Shown here one piece after another: positions 9,431-22,100 of a stretch of DNA of 62,000 bases. The stretch lies in assembly GCF_001949145.1 (NCBI RefSeq), contig NW_019091407.1, positions 1,474,175 through 1,536,174 on the forward strand. The letters are read 5' to 3'. Every line of letters begins with the position of its first letter. Position 1 is the first letter of the stretch. The notes under the pieces were generated by a model that had not been told where the DNA came from, made no database searches, and was given only the letters and a program-made list of their open reading frames with translations. The stretch comes from Acanthaster planci (taxonomy: Eukaryota; Echinodermata; Asteroidea; Valvatida; Acanthasteridae). The position numbers were made by a program, and so were the translations under genes.

Positions 9431-12400
9431 TATCATGCAAAAATGCATAAAAAAGTTACCTACTGAATTGAATTAGGGGTAGCACAACAGTGCAATAACG
9501 GAAGCCACAATCAACTGTAGGCGAAGTAAAATGGGTCTGAAACAAAGATCCTTGCCAAATCTTTCACTAAAACTGGACAAAAAATGCTGAATGAGCAGTC
9601 TTGACACATTCAGTACCATTTGCATTCTGTTACCTCCTGAGAACTCAGACCACATAAACACAACCAATCCATGGACAGAAATGATAAAACTGATGACAGA
9701 AACACTGTACAGTTGATTCAACAAGGGAACATTCCAGCGTTTGTGGCTTTACAATGTCTTTTCTTTGTAACACTTCAGCAGAAAGAGATGAAATGCTGGT
9801 AACACATGTGCAGAAGTTGTTTTAAAAACCCCAAGGGCAAAATATAAATACAGTCACGGAGTTCCTGCACCTTCATGTACGAGTCCCATATTTTATCGAG
9901 ATTGAAAGAGATGGTACAAGTTAAAGGTAGGGCAAGTTAATAATAATACATGTACTGTACATGCACATCCAAGCTCAGGAATCCAAACAGCAGGTGCGAA
10001 CAAAATACCACGAGCAAGGCTGACATCCCACGAGTCTCATTAGGTGCTCCATGGAACCATTTTTTTCCCTAAAGGTAATGTCTGGGGACATCCGAGTCAC
10101 TGACGTCCTATGGCTGCAGAAACAAATTTGCACACATACTAAGATCAATTTTATGAGACGGAGAAAAAAATACTGTGAAGTCTGCTTTTAAAAATGTTGT
10201 TGTTGGATTCCGATGTTGAGAAAGTGAAACTGCTATAGGCAAGTACATGTATCTACACGACATTCTCTTCAGCTGTCAGAAGCTCAGCAGAGGCATTGTA
10301 ATGGAAGTACTAAATACCAACAAAGAAGTGACACACATGCAAGTCCATCAGAAGTCATGCAGCCTTGAACCACGTATGACAAAGGTATTCCTTTGTCATT
10401 ATACCCATCTCCGCTCACTTGCCAATGGACTCACGGACTTAGCCAAATGCTATCAAGTACATACTGCCATGTACTGGACCAAGGGTGGATCCACAACCAA
10501 ATTTTCAAGGGCTGAATTTGATTTTCTTTTTTGGGGGGGTCATAAAACATTTAGAAATTCTGTATGTAAGTTTTCATGGTCTTCCTGAGGGGTCAGCATG
10601 GGCGTCAATCGGTGGGGGATCCACTTTTCCAAGTGGGAGGACACTATATCATTATTGTCCCCCACATTTTTCCAGAAGCTAAATGAAAATGTATAGCTTG
10701 CAAATGCATTTGTTAAAAAACTGGCCAAAGTAGCCAAATTTGTCTCAAATCACCCCACAGAGCATCTATACTCCAAACTTTTCTGGACCCCATGCAGCTC
10801 AGAGCTTCACACTCGCATTTGTTCTGATCACGACTATGTCCCCCCCCCCCACTTTTCAAAATGGATTGCACCTTTGGGGGTCAGGCTACGTTCTTGGACC
10901 TTTTAAGAAAGGGAAATGAAAAAGACAAAAGAAATGCCTTTAATAATTGTCAAAAATAAGGGCTTCTTTTGTTGGGGGGATGATGGCCCCAATTGCCCCC
11001 TCCCCCAATTTTAGCATTTTTTTCCTCTTGGCAGTTTGCCAATAGGTCAATTGCATGGCTATGTCCTATGTCCAGAAAGGTCTTTTTAATTTGATCTATT
11101 TAATGTCTTTGTTGTCAGGCTGTGTCAAAAACTGGCACTCTGTTGCCTATAATTACAACTACTCACTATTGCACACAGAGTTCAGCCAAAAACTGCAGTT
11201 GTGTGAGCTCCATGAGGGAGAACTTGCCTAAGTTTGTGGTGCCTTGTGGCCCACCAGAACGGCAGGAATTACCCCAGGAGATCTTTGTGATGGGGTACTA
11301 GATCGGTGCATGTACCTCACAAAAATTTAATGAAATGGATTTTTGGAATTAACTCAAAAAGGAGGAATTTCCAAGGTATACTTATGTGAGAGACATTTGG
11401 TCCAAATTTCAACCCAGGAATGTTATCTCAGTTCAAGTGGGAGCAATTTGAAACTGCACTTCACATACTAATATTTCAATATATAAAAGAAAGAAAATAC
11501 CCCACAAGGATGTAAATGTAAGTGTGTGTGAGAGGGCGTTTTGTCACAAAGTGGCGATATCCCGTTTTGTGGGGTGAACCTGTGCGCGCCAGTAGTGGAA
11601 TAGCCTCGTTGTATGCTTGGCGGGGCCACATTGTGATGAGCACAAGTGATGTATTACTGTTGGAATGCACAGTTCTTGCGTGTACCTCTCGTGCTCAGCT
11701 GAAATGGTCCGTACCAGTCAACTCTCGGCTTTGCTAGTGAGGAGAAATATTGGACAGAGCAGATGATGGCAACTGAGAGATTCTGCCAGATGTAACTTGT
11801 AGAATCATATATAATTAATATAATATTATTCAAATTTGACCAATTCTAGTGAGGAAAAATACAACAAAAACTAAAAAACTTGAAAAGATAAAACGACCGA
11901 TCTTCTAAAGGACCACATAACTACATGTAAATACTAGGCCTTCTAAAAGTAATTTTTCAAATAAAGAATCTCCAGTTGAGAAGGTTCAAAGTGATTGAAA
12001 ACCCCCAACATGTTTACATTTTTTTAACAACAGAGAGTAGGCCAAGACTGAAGCTTACAAAAGAGCTTATGAATGAGGTAATTCCATCTTGTAATCTGAA
12101 TTTATATTTTCCAAAAGGAAGACTGCGGCAGCCATTTTTAGTCCAGAAAAACAGCAAGAAATATTCCAGTTGTGAGAGGAAAGGCACTATCACAAAGAGA
12201 ATTAAATCAAATATTTCAATGTCTGCATCCGGATTACAATTCAGCAGCATGGGAGCTGGTGACTTCCAAGGTAAGAAGTCTGAAGGATGAGAAGCTGTGG
12301 ATTTTATTGTGATGTTGTTTCTAAAATTCCAGTCATTAATCCTGGAAAATGATGAATTGATTGATGTCCCCTGAGAAGGAAGATGAAAAATTATTCCTTT

Positions 12401-13376
12401 TTCAAAGGCACTTTACCACATCTTGGCTATACATCAACTTTTACTGGGGTGAGCGAAATGCCAAGTTGATTCTTGATTGTAGTAATAGCAGCGCACATGT
12501 TGGTCATTCTTCATCCTGACTGGCCCGCAACATGTGCACAGATCACAAATAGATAAGTGCAAGAAAGTGACACTGTGGATGGATCAGTCCATAATGTTTA
12601 ACACATTCATGGCACTGTGCCAAGTACATGTATGCCATAAATCTTGCCGTAACCACACCAATAACAACCAGAAACAATGTTCACACAAGGCAGGTGTTTC
12701 AATTTTTAAGCATTTTTCTTTTGATTTGAATTCCAACTTTGGGAAAGCTTAATCAGACTGGTAAACTTATAAATATGTCAACAGCTTCACAACAACATTA
12801 ACTTAAAGCCTCCTGTGCATACCAGTGCTGTGGAATTGCTGCTGGTACTTCTAGGGCAGAGTAAGGCCTCTGGGACTCTAGTACTGGTGCCTGGGACCTA
12901 CAGAGTACTTAATCCGACCCTGCAAAATGGCATCATTTCCCTGAGCCTTTGGCTCTGATAGAACACTCTATCCTAGGGTCAATCACAGGCCCTCCAGGTA
13001 TGTGGACATGCACAACTGCCTCCACCACTCATTAATATTAGTGTAACACAATGTATTGACCTTTATGACAGCCTGCCTACTGTTGATGAAACTGTGATTC
13101 ATCAATTTTGATGGTCTATATCAGGTATCACCGTACAAAATTAATCCCCCTATATCAATAATGAAAACAACACCACAAGTTTGGTTGGTCATGGTAACTG
13201 TAGCCTTTTGTATACATGTACCTCTTGTTTAGTTCCTTATTAAACAATGGTGCAAAATCATCTATCTTTACTTTTCAAAATCCAGGCCATGTAGGGTTTG
13301 TATTTTGTAATACTCAAAGTTTCAGTGCCTGCTGCGTCCCATGCATTGGCACCTCCAGTAATACACTAAATGTTTT
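9431..13376. other. Gene-free stretch with G/C homopolymer-rich patches
   Basis: No gene is supported. The segment 10470-11060 has repeated G- or C-runs and variants of a GGATCCACTTTTCCAAGTGG-like string at 10617 and 10835, probably a decayed transposon. A GC-richer patch at 11520-11740 is open on both strands but shows no recognised domain. TACATGTAC-type motifs lie near 9950, 10245 and 12625. Confidence 0.4.
10470..11060. repeat. Probable decayed mobile element with G/C runs
   Basis: Runs of seven to ten G or C (10534, 10842) and duplicated GGGG/CCACTTTT segments mark this block. Possible outer ends are CATGGGCGTCAATCGG (10597) and a weak inverted match near 11045-11062. No clear TIR or target duplication could be confirmed. 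Confidence 0.3.
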
Positions 13377-13610
13377 AGTCATGTGACCTCATTAGTGTGT
13401 AACAACCATCAACAAATATGGCCTCCTCCCACAACAAAGTGTCATAAGTTTTATTTACCAAAAATACAGCTAATGGTCACAGAAGTACTTAGACAACTGA
13501 TGTGTCAAGTACTGTATCAAAAAACAAGATTTAAAACACACTTTGCTAGGAGGACACCATGTTTGTAAAGTGATACCTCAATGTTGATACCTACAATAGG
13601 TCACGTGACT
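13377..13610. mobile_element. Foldback element, 234 bp
   Basis: The left end AGTCATGTGACC and the right end GGTCACGTGACT are inverted copies, and the match continues imperfectly for about 80 bp per arm (ATATGGCCTCCTCCC on the left against CATGGTGTCCTCCTAGC in the complement of the right). The outer flanks read TTTT and AATA. It ends only a few bases before the TIR element that starts near 13615. Confidence 0.6.
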
Positions 13611-13612
13611 AA

Positions 13613-14784
13613 TAAAGGCCGTTTCACACTAGATGAAATCACCGAGGTCCTGTGCGATAAAATCCCATCCATGTCATGAAATCGCAAATCTGTGATGTGT
13701 GAAAGAGACCCTTGCGAAAAAATTGCCAAGGTCCTTGGTTTTTGATCTCTGAGGTCCCGACCTCCTCCAAACTTTCGCACCTTTGTCAAAATCACAGAGA
13801 TCGTGTGTGTGAAACGTGCGCGGTGTTCGTAACCACGGACCCTGGTTTTGGCAAGAGTACTCTGCATGCGTTTGCAATAATAAAGATGGCTACGTTTGAG
13901 AAGATCATGCTTATTATGCTTCTGTGCAGTTTAATGAGAATTAAATGTCCCTCGAAATCAAAGATTAGTAGAGTACAAACCCCTCCTTTTGATGCTGGAC
14001 ATACGAACATAGCACACGTCGGGGCGTACGTACACGTCCATGTATGTACAGTGTACATGTGCATGCACATATCGCGCACGCGGGAATCTCGGTGGTAACC
14101 TACATATGAACGTACTGCGAACAGTTATTGTGCGCTGTACCAGTGAAACAGTGAATAAGGTTGCACTACACCGAATACGCGCCCATAAAAAACAGTGCAA
14201 AATCGGACCGAAATAGCATCGCCTGTTGACTCTCGTGAAGAGGTTGGCCTCCATTTTTTTCACTGGAAATTCAAGATTATGGTCAGAAGATCACTTTTCA
14301 TTTCAATTTCATGGGGGTTAGCAACGAAATTTTTTTCAATTTGCCTTTGAACGAAGATACTCCCCAAACAGCAGTAAAACTAAGCGCTTATTTCTGAATG
14401 TAGCACCTGTATCGGAAATAGGCCCGCAATTTGGGGCTTTTCGTGACAGAAATACCCCGAACTGGAAAGTATCTGTCCAAAATTCGAGATTTAAAGAAAT
14501 ATCTCTATGATGCCTCTTGATTATGGACTGTCTCATCTTGTGGGATTAATGAGACCACGTGCAGAAATACAATGATTTGGTGGAATGCACCCATAAACAA
14601 TCGTGACCCTTGACCGCATCTTACGTACCGGGGGTAAACTCCCAAAACAGGGGATGTTAGTGTTTTGGTGTACCACGTTGTGTGTGAAAGCTCGCTTCGC
14701 AATCGCATATGATCAAGGCGACAGACTACTGGCGCCTGTAACCAAGGATCCTAGGTTTTCGGCTTGTGTGTGAAACTGGCTTTA
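13613..14784. mobile_element. 1.17-kb TIR element, possibly PIF/Harbinger or ISL2EU-like
   Basis: The left end AAGGCCGTTTCACACTAG and the complement of the right end (AAGCCAGTTTCACACACA) form a TIR of about 18 bp, flanked by TA on both sides. Ends of the type GGCC...TTTCACAC occur in several DNA transposon groups including PIF/Harbinger and ISL2EU; the superfamily is inferred. The interior holds two short convergent open frames, one on plus from ATG 13886 (MATFEKIMLIMLLCSLMRI at its start) and one on minus from about 14263. They may be fragments left by internal deletion of an autonomous copy, but no transposase motif is visible. Confidence 0.55.
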
Positions 14785-16059
14785 GCAGGCGCAAATTGGT
14801 GCATTTTCCGGGCGGTGTTGGTATGGGATAGATAAAGTACATGTACATGCAGTTCTGCAAGTCAGCCCTTTCAGTTTGGGTTCAGGTTTGGTTCAACAAG
14901 GTTTAGATTTTTTTTCTTCTACAGTTCTTGTTCAGGCTCAGAATAGCCATGTACTTGTTATGGTTCCCATTACTGAAAGATATTCTCTACCTGCCAAAGG
15001 AAGAGAACACAGGAACACCAATCATGTGCATGTACGTGCACTGAGCTCAGCTTTTGCTGAAAATATCAAACTGTTTGCCTTGCTTTGATTTGATTCAGTT
15101 CAGTTCAGTACACTGTGTAATGTACTGTGTTTGACAAATTACAACTCTGTTTGTTAGTTCACAAGCACAAGAAGCAACTGGGCATCAAGAGTGCAATTGT
15201 CTCAAAGCTGTTCACAGACAGAAACAAGACAAAGATCAAAACACAGGACAAAGGAACAAACTGACGTACTAAGATATTGCAAAAAGTCACTCAATGGAGA
15301 CAGGACGGAACAAAGTGAGAGAGAAATATAGCCAGACAACATGACGCGTTGAGGCTAGCTGAGGACAAAAGGGTCAGAAGGATCAACCTGTGATACAATT
15401 ATCATACCTGATTCAGAATCTGGCCACGTTTGCAAGGTTAATTCACATGTACCACACAACAATGTCGATAGCAATAGTTACAAATTGTGATGATAGAATT
15501 CCCTGCATCACACCAAAACAAATCTGGTGATGGAAGATGAGCCCGGTAGATAGGCTTTCGTTTCAGGCAAGTTGGTAATTCATTCAAGTTCCAGGTGTCA
15601 TTGTTCTGTTTTCATTTGAGGGGGCACCCTCCAAATGCTTTTTTTTTCTTACAATCTACCCTGTTCATGTATTAATACATGTACAACAGCATAAGAGTGA
15701 AATTTTGGAGGAGATTTGCACAATTTAGTATCAATGGACCTATTAAGCTTGTTGAAAAATTTGCCCCTCAACAGACAAGTTAACCCTTGACCAAAATGAG
15801 CAGACATGGTGTATGTAAACTGAGCCTGCAAGAACAAATGTTCTTTCCGCAGTTACGTTGCACACATTTTGATGCAAATTTATGAAAGTGGGATATCATT
15901 CTTGTGAACTGCCCACCTTTCAATTGCACATTTGGTACACATTTACCTCACTTATGACTGCATACTTCATTTGAAAAAAAAAAAGTTCATTCTTGGGAGT
16001 GCAAAATGCTTCAACTTTCAAGGTACTCTCTTACTTGGATGGTGCAGAGACTCAGGTCG
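14785..16059 (-). other. WDR27 3' untranslated and downstream region
   Basis: This is the stretch downstream of the WDR27 stop codon. No AATAAA is visible on the minus strand between 16059 and 14785. The only variant signal I noticed is CATAAA (complement of 15879-15884), about 180 bp past the stop. The end of the transcript therefore cannot be placed. Confidence 0.3.
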
Positions 16060-16110
16060 TCATCTGTCACTGTACAACCGAATCTTCCCATCCAAGGTAG
16101 CTGTGACTAA
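16060..16110 (-). CDS. wdr27: WDR27 terminal coding exon, 51 nt
   Basis: The acceptor TTTTTCATCAATCTTGCAG ends at 16111. The exon starts in phase 0 and encodes LVTATLDGKIRLYSDR and TGA (16060-16062). It supplies the last two strands of the final WD blade, directly continuing HPLYPE from the exon at 45169-45267. Its small size and its distance of 29 kb from the previous exon make it easy to miss. The phase match, the acceptor and the family-typical ending make it secure. Confidence 0.8.
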   Translation of the reverse strand, partial: LVTATLDGKIRLYSDR

Positions 16111-19100
16111 CTGCAAGATTGATGAAAAAGAAAAATGCATTGAATAACAACATATAAATCAAACACATCTTCCTACCACTCTAGCAAGCACTCTTGACAA
16201 CTACCTCAAACCAGTAGGCAAGCACCTACACAACACCGCCAACATGGGGTAGCTACCGGCACGGCTTCTGACAAAGGAGGGGCTAACAAGGAAAATTATC
16301 AATACAGCAGAAGCGACACTGACATCATTTTTATGACAGTAATGCAAAACCTGCTTCACAGTACATGTCCTTGAATACAGCCCTAACCATGCTGAACCCA
16401 ACAAGGTTATGCAGGATTTCAATGGTCCCTAGGGGGTTAGGGGTTATGGAACTATTGTAAGTTATTTTTCAAAATTCAAACAACGTTCTATGGGTGAGAC
16501 ATTTACACTTTTAAATGAAAAAAGTTCCAAATCCCTTTTTAGAGTTTCCCCCTGTTTAGATGAAACCGCTCCCTTGAGGGGTTGACGTTTCGATTAACAC
16601 AATCTGGCATTCATTTTTATTGTAAACGATGCCTGTAAAATGTAATGTGATTTTCAGAACACTTTGCTGCATGGTTATTATCAAATGAATACCATGAATT
16701 CATCGCTGGAACTTTGTGTCAGCTATTTACATTGTATACAATTTGTTGTGTTAAAAACTTTCAATGACACCGCGGTGAGGGTGGGACTTTTACATGCTTA
16801 AATGGTAAAGGGGAGTTCTCTAAACATTTTTCAAACTAAACGTAATGCCCACCCTTACAACGTTATGTTTTTGCAAAGGTCATCTCACTGCAAAGGGTGT
16901 TACAGGTGGCATTTATAGATGTGAGCAAACAGGGACCACAAAGTCTTCTGGAGCAAAGACAATCTTCCCCCACCCGAGGATATATCCAAATAGTCCAAAT
17001 ACACGGTCTCAATGAAGGCAGCTCTGGATTCAGGAACAAACATGTGTGCGATCATCAGACTGGGATTCCAGCATCTTGAAGCTTGTAGCGTTTCTGAGTT
17101 GGCGGTTTGGTTGCTTTGACACAAAGGGAAGGAGGGCCTCTCTTCCTGCTTCATGTTCAGTGATAAGCTACTGACGATGGCTCAATATCCGATGATGAGC
17201 AGCAAGCTATCTGGTTTAAACCCCTCTGAATGCCCAGTTCATCCAATTCACTGTAGTCAGTAAAGACTATTTGAAAATTCCAGAAATGATTACTGGCTAT
17301 ACAATTTCCTCGGCCCTTGATCTCTTTCAGCATCTTATTTTCATTTGAAGTTGACGATGGACCTTTCCATGAAATATGCAAATTAGACAGGCGCATGCGC
17401 GCTACTATACTACCACTGGTTGGCAAGTGCAGCCGTCCACACTGTCGGTAGCGTAGGTGAGCTGCTAGTAACCATAATCTGGTGCATTGAAGGTCAATCA
17501 AAACCGTATTACAGCCTTTGCCAAACACATAAGCACTCCCTTCTCAAAACTAAGTAAGCTTTTCAGTTTCCTGAGTTTGGAAAGTAACAATTCTTTGTCT
17601 TTTAAGTTTGGCACTCATGTCAAACTATACTGGTACAGAAATGGCAATAGTGGCACGCGTATGGAGATTTGTATTGTTATGTCATAGATTTAAGCAGCTT
17701 TGCCAACCAGTGGTAGTAATATACATGCGTCTGCCTTATTTGCATATTTCATGGGAAAGGTCCATTACGAAGCTCAAAGATGTTGCACTCGATTCTGTGA
17801 TTCATTTTGAATTGCCCTGCAACTTTTCTGTTGCCTACTTTACTCTCATTTGCCAGGTCTTCAATGCCACTCTTGTTTCAACATTAGGCACTTCCTGCAG
17901 ATGGTGCCTAACTCTCCAAAACACCGGAAAAACTGGAACACAAAAATTCAAAGCCCAATCTTGAGCTCTCAAGATGACAGGTGATGGCAATGGAAGTTCA
18001 CATTCTAGTAATATCGGGACAAAAGGGATTAAGTGGCCAGTTACATTCATATTCTCTGTATCCTGTTGGAATGAAAATTGGGAAGGGATGACGTGTGAAC
18101 ACTGATGTTGTGGAAGATCCTTTGGGTATCTACACTTGTCAGCTTTAATAGGGTGGGGTTTGGGGTTTAGGGTTTAGGGAAAAAGAGCAGACAAGGACCC
18201 TTCATTCTGTTGTTCTTCAGCTGAAAAGTTGAGAAGCTTTTGTGGTGGTGGTGGGGGATGGGTGGAGGGGACAGATCAACACAGAGCCAACTGCCACAAC
18301 TTTGAGTATTAGAGGCTTGACATTACTGACGGCTCAATTTTATGTGGCAGACACTGGCCACATCTTCCCTCCTACAACCAGTCCACACTCTGACTCTGAC
18401 AGTGACCACAGAACATGAAGGCTAGGACAGATGCTTAATACTGAATGCTCAGCTAAATCCTATGATAAACCTATTCAGAGGAAATGTGAATTTTTTCATA
18501 CAAGAATTGACGTTATCGGTACCAGCAGTTTATAGACTGACCCCAGCTGCCCTTCCTTCATGTTCCAGGGTTAAGACCACGGATGAAATGATCCCACCCT
18601 AGGACTTAATGAAGGCTGATTCAACTCGTTAAAGTGCCGACATGAACGAGAGCGACTGCAGAATGCAGCTGAAAATCTCCACTGGAGGAAAGTAGATACT
18701 GTAATCTGTGCGGCCAGCTGATGAAAAAGCAAACTGCTTATGTGTGCATGTGCAGCCTCTTCTGGACACAAACGCAGGAGTGCACAGGTACTAGGTGGAT
18801 GTTTGATGACCACAGAGCCCACTACATGTGGCTGTGCCCACTGGTGGTGGAACGGGGACAGGGGATGGGGGACCAGTGCCCCCCCTGCAAGTGGTGGAGG
18901 GGGGGCTTTGAGGCATGCCTTCTCCCACTCTTAGTCATAGTACAATGACACTGGGCTTAATGGATCTGTCTATTAATGGCTGATACCTAATGGTCTCAGT
19001 TGGGTATGCCTGGCCAAGGTAGCCCACAAACAGATCAGCACTCAACCATAGTAGACAGTGCGTCACCTGCTCAAAGCTATGCTCCTTTGCTAAGTCATTA

Positions 19101-22100
19101 TAAGAACCGACTGAGGCTATACGACGGGTCAAGGTAACATGTTTCCTGGCTCTATGCTTGAACTGCTACGCTGGTGAAGTAGATGAATTCAATATTAAAC
19201 GATGGGTGTACATTCACCTGATACTCATTATGTCTTAAAAATCTAAAAACGACCACTGCACAGTATTTTTGCCAGTGTCTCTTCCATGCATACCAATATA
19301 TGTACAGGTATGCAATCATTATTGCAATCATGTGACAGGATAACCTGGTCTCATTAAGCCTCTTTATTCCCCTAACAAAGCAATCACATAAGTTAAAGAG
19401 TCAGGGTTGTTACAAACTTTCAATGCTACACGTGAAACTTCATACACAAGGGGGATAAACTGATTTCAATCTCTCCGTGTAAAATTCGTCCATGATTTTT
19501 TTTTGCCATCAGCTTGGGCACAGGTATAGCATGTAAGTTGCTATTAATGCTAATTCAGCTAAAAACCACTTCACTGAAAGTCATTGGTCTTTCAGAGAGA
19601 GGGGGTCATTAATTGATTTATTGAAACTGTGTCTATCACTTTGAAGGCTAATTCACAGCTGGAGCTCACGGCAAAACTAATGCATTTGTTTAAGGGGAGA
19701 GCAACTGTGTACCATTTCCAGTAATGGTCAAGCCAAATGACATTGACACCTAGACAAATTTATGCCTGTTTTGAAATACTAGCCCCTACTGATGGATTAG
19801 TCAGCATATGCAAGGACAATCAAGGTTAAATTCCTACTTCCAATGACTAAGGTGTGAACAAGTGTAAAACCCACAGACACCAATGAACAGTGGAATGATA
19901 TATGTACATTATAGAAACAACAGCCCCAAATGCCAATCACTTCTTAAAATTCCAGCCAAAAGCAGATGTTGTACCGGTATTTACACCTGTAATTTGTTAA
20001 ATTAGGTACAGGTTGCCTTCATACCTGTCTGACTCACATTACCCCCACATCACTTACTGTCATAGCACATCCAAGCATGTACAAACCAGCCAAAAATTTT
20101 CATTTGATTAATTTCTCCTGCAAATTCCATATGCAGGTGGGTTTCAATATCAATTCCAGCATGTTTTTTCCCAGCCTAGGGAAATCAAGCTTACCACAGA
20201 AACTAAGAATAAAAAGCAAAATCTTCTGATGGATAGCTGTGCTCTAATCAGTGATAAATATGGGCCCTGCTGTGAACTGGCAAAGAGGGCAAAGTGTCGA
20301 CTGAGCTCCATATGATTTAAGCCATTCATGTTAGTAAAGATCTCACTGATTTCTGGGGTTGTTCTTGGGTGGCTAAAAGCAGGGGTGGGAGTGGGGATTT
20401 CCTCATAACTTATTAAAAAACATGTCCACCAGCATTTTGGATACGGCACTGCCATAAAGATGTCAATGCTATGGACAGTAGTTAGATAGGAGGAAAAAGA
20501 AATTTCTACAAAATAATCACCACAGATTTTGAGCACCCAACAGCAACATAGAGTCTATGGTATTTAGACTGGTTCATTTCTTGTTTACTATATCAACTTT
20601 TATACATAGAAACATAACACCTTAATCATAATCCATGGATTTTCAGAAATCAAGGGAATTTGGATGAAAAGAATCCTGAAATCAGGAAATATCCCGACAA
20701 ATGTCACCCTTGAACATGTGTGCCCCTCTTCCATCTCAGATGTTGTAATGGTGCTGGAGTTATTCTAAATACCTGAAACTTTAACTGTAGGCCTATGGTT
20801 GTAAAGGCTGCAAATTTTGGCCAGAATCTTGAGCAATTTGCAAGTCTTATTTGTCAAATTATTATCTCATAAAAATGCACAGTCTACTGCATAATAAGTA
20901 ATTGGATGCAAAAAAACCAAAAAACAAAAAACAAAAGTACACACACCGCCACACAACATGTTGAGCTACATGTACAACTTTGGCATTTAGACATATTCAA
21001 AATTAATCAAAGGATCATATTGCCCTAGAAAAGCTGTAGAACTTCCTAACTTGAGGTACATGTAAATAGTTTGCAAGAAACCTTAAAGAAATGAGTCCAA
21101 TACGTAGTCATTTTGAAGAGCTACTGAATGTTTTTGAGCATCGATGTACATGAAAAACAAATTGGGGGCATTTACAGGAAAAACACTGACAAAAGTTAAG
21201 TGAAAAAAGGAGGTACTAGTAGAGTAGCAAATACTCTGACACTGTTGAATACACAAAATGATTAATGAGAAAATTTGCCGGGAACAGAAATTCTAAAGCT
21301 TCTTTGAGCAAGAACAGAAGATGTTTGAAATTTATACTCGATGTCCACATTGTTGCTAAGGGTAAATTTAAATCTTACTACCTGCATTCAACAAACACGG
21401 CTACGGCATAAAGGTGACAATATGAACCAGCCCCACTCCTCAAAAAAAAAAAAGGAAGAGAAAAACAAAACAAACATACTTGAATCCGATGATGACCCTC
21501 GCATGAGTTGGTCCACTACTAAGTTCAACACAATCTCATACGCACAACCCCGTCATCACCTTTGTCCTACTTTACTACCATTAGACAAATAGATATCATT
21601 TCTTTCGGCACGTTGCTGCTCTTGGTCAGGATTAAAGCTGTGTGAGAGAACCACAGGTTCTGAATCACACAGGCAGCAAAAGGTTGTCAAAACACTCGGG
21701 GCAGCTGACAGCACTGAGGAGGGGTGAACACTTGCAAGGGCTCCTCCTGCTACTATGGTAGGCTGCAGTACCTGGAGAAAACTGAGGCCAAAACCTGCTG
21801 TGGCGGTGACAGGGATATGAACAGGGGCTGCTACAACTTCATCAGAAATGTGCAGTGTCTACAAAAACTGTGCATACTTTGACACCAATTTCATGACTCT
21901 CCTGAGCACAGCACTGAGCACTTCAGCCTCTGATGTCTGTTTGTCTGAGAATCTACAGTAACAGAATCTACAGGTACAAATTTCAGGTAACCCTGTCGGG
22001 CACAGAATTTATACTTGTGGAATGTACACATACATGTACATTACTGTCCCATGACAACATGTGCCAAGATGCACTCTTCACACAGAAATGTTATATAAAA

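Noticed and set aside
9950-9966. Tandem TACATGTACTGTACATG as a specific regulatory site
   Set aside because: The same motif occurs throughout the window in all contexts, so no local role can be claimed.
18160-18180. Telomere-like GGGTTTAGGGTTTAGGG
   Set aside because: Only two to three units, of the TTTAGGG type rather than the TTAGGG usual in animals, within a G-rich simple stretch. Too short to be an interstitial telomere.
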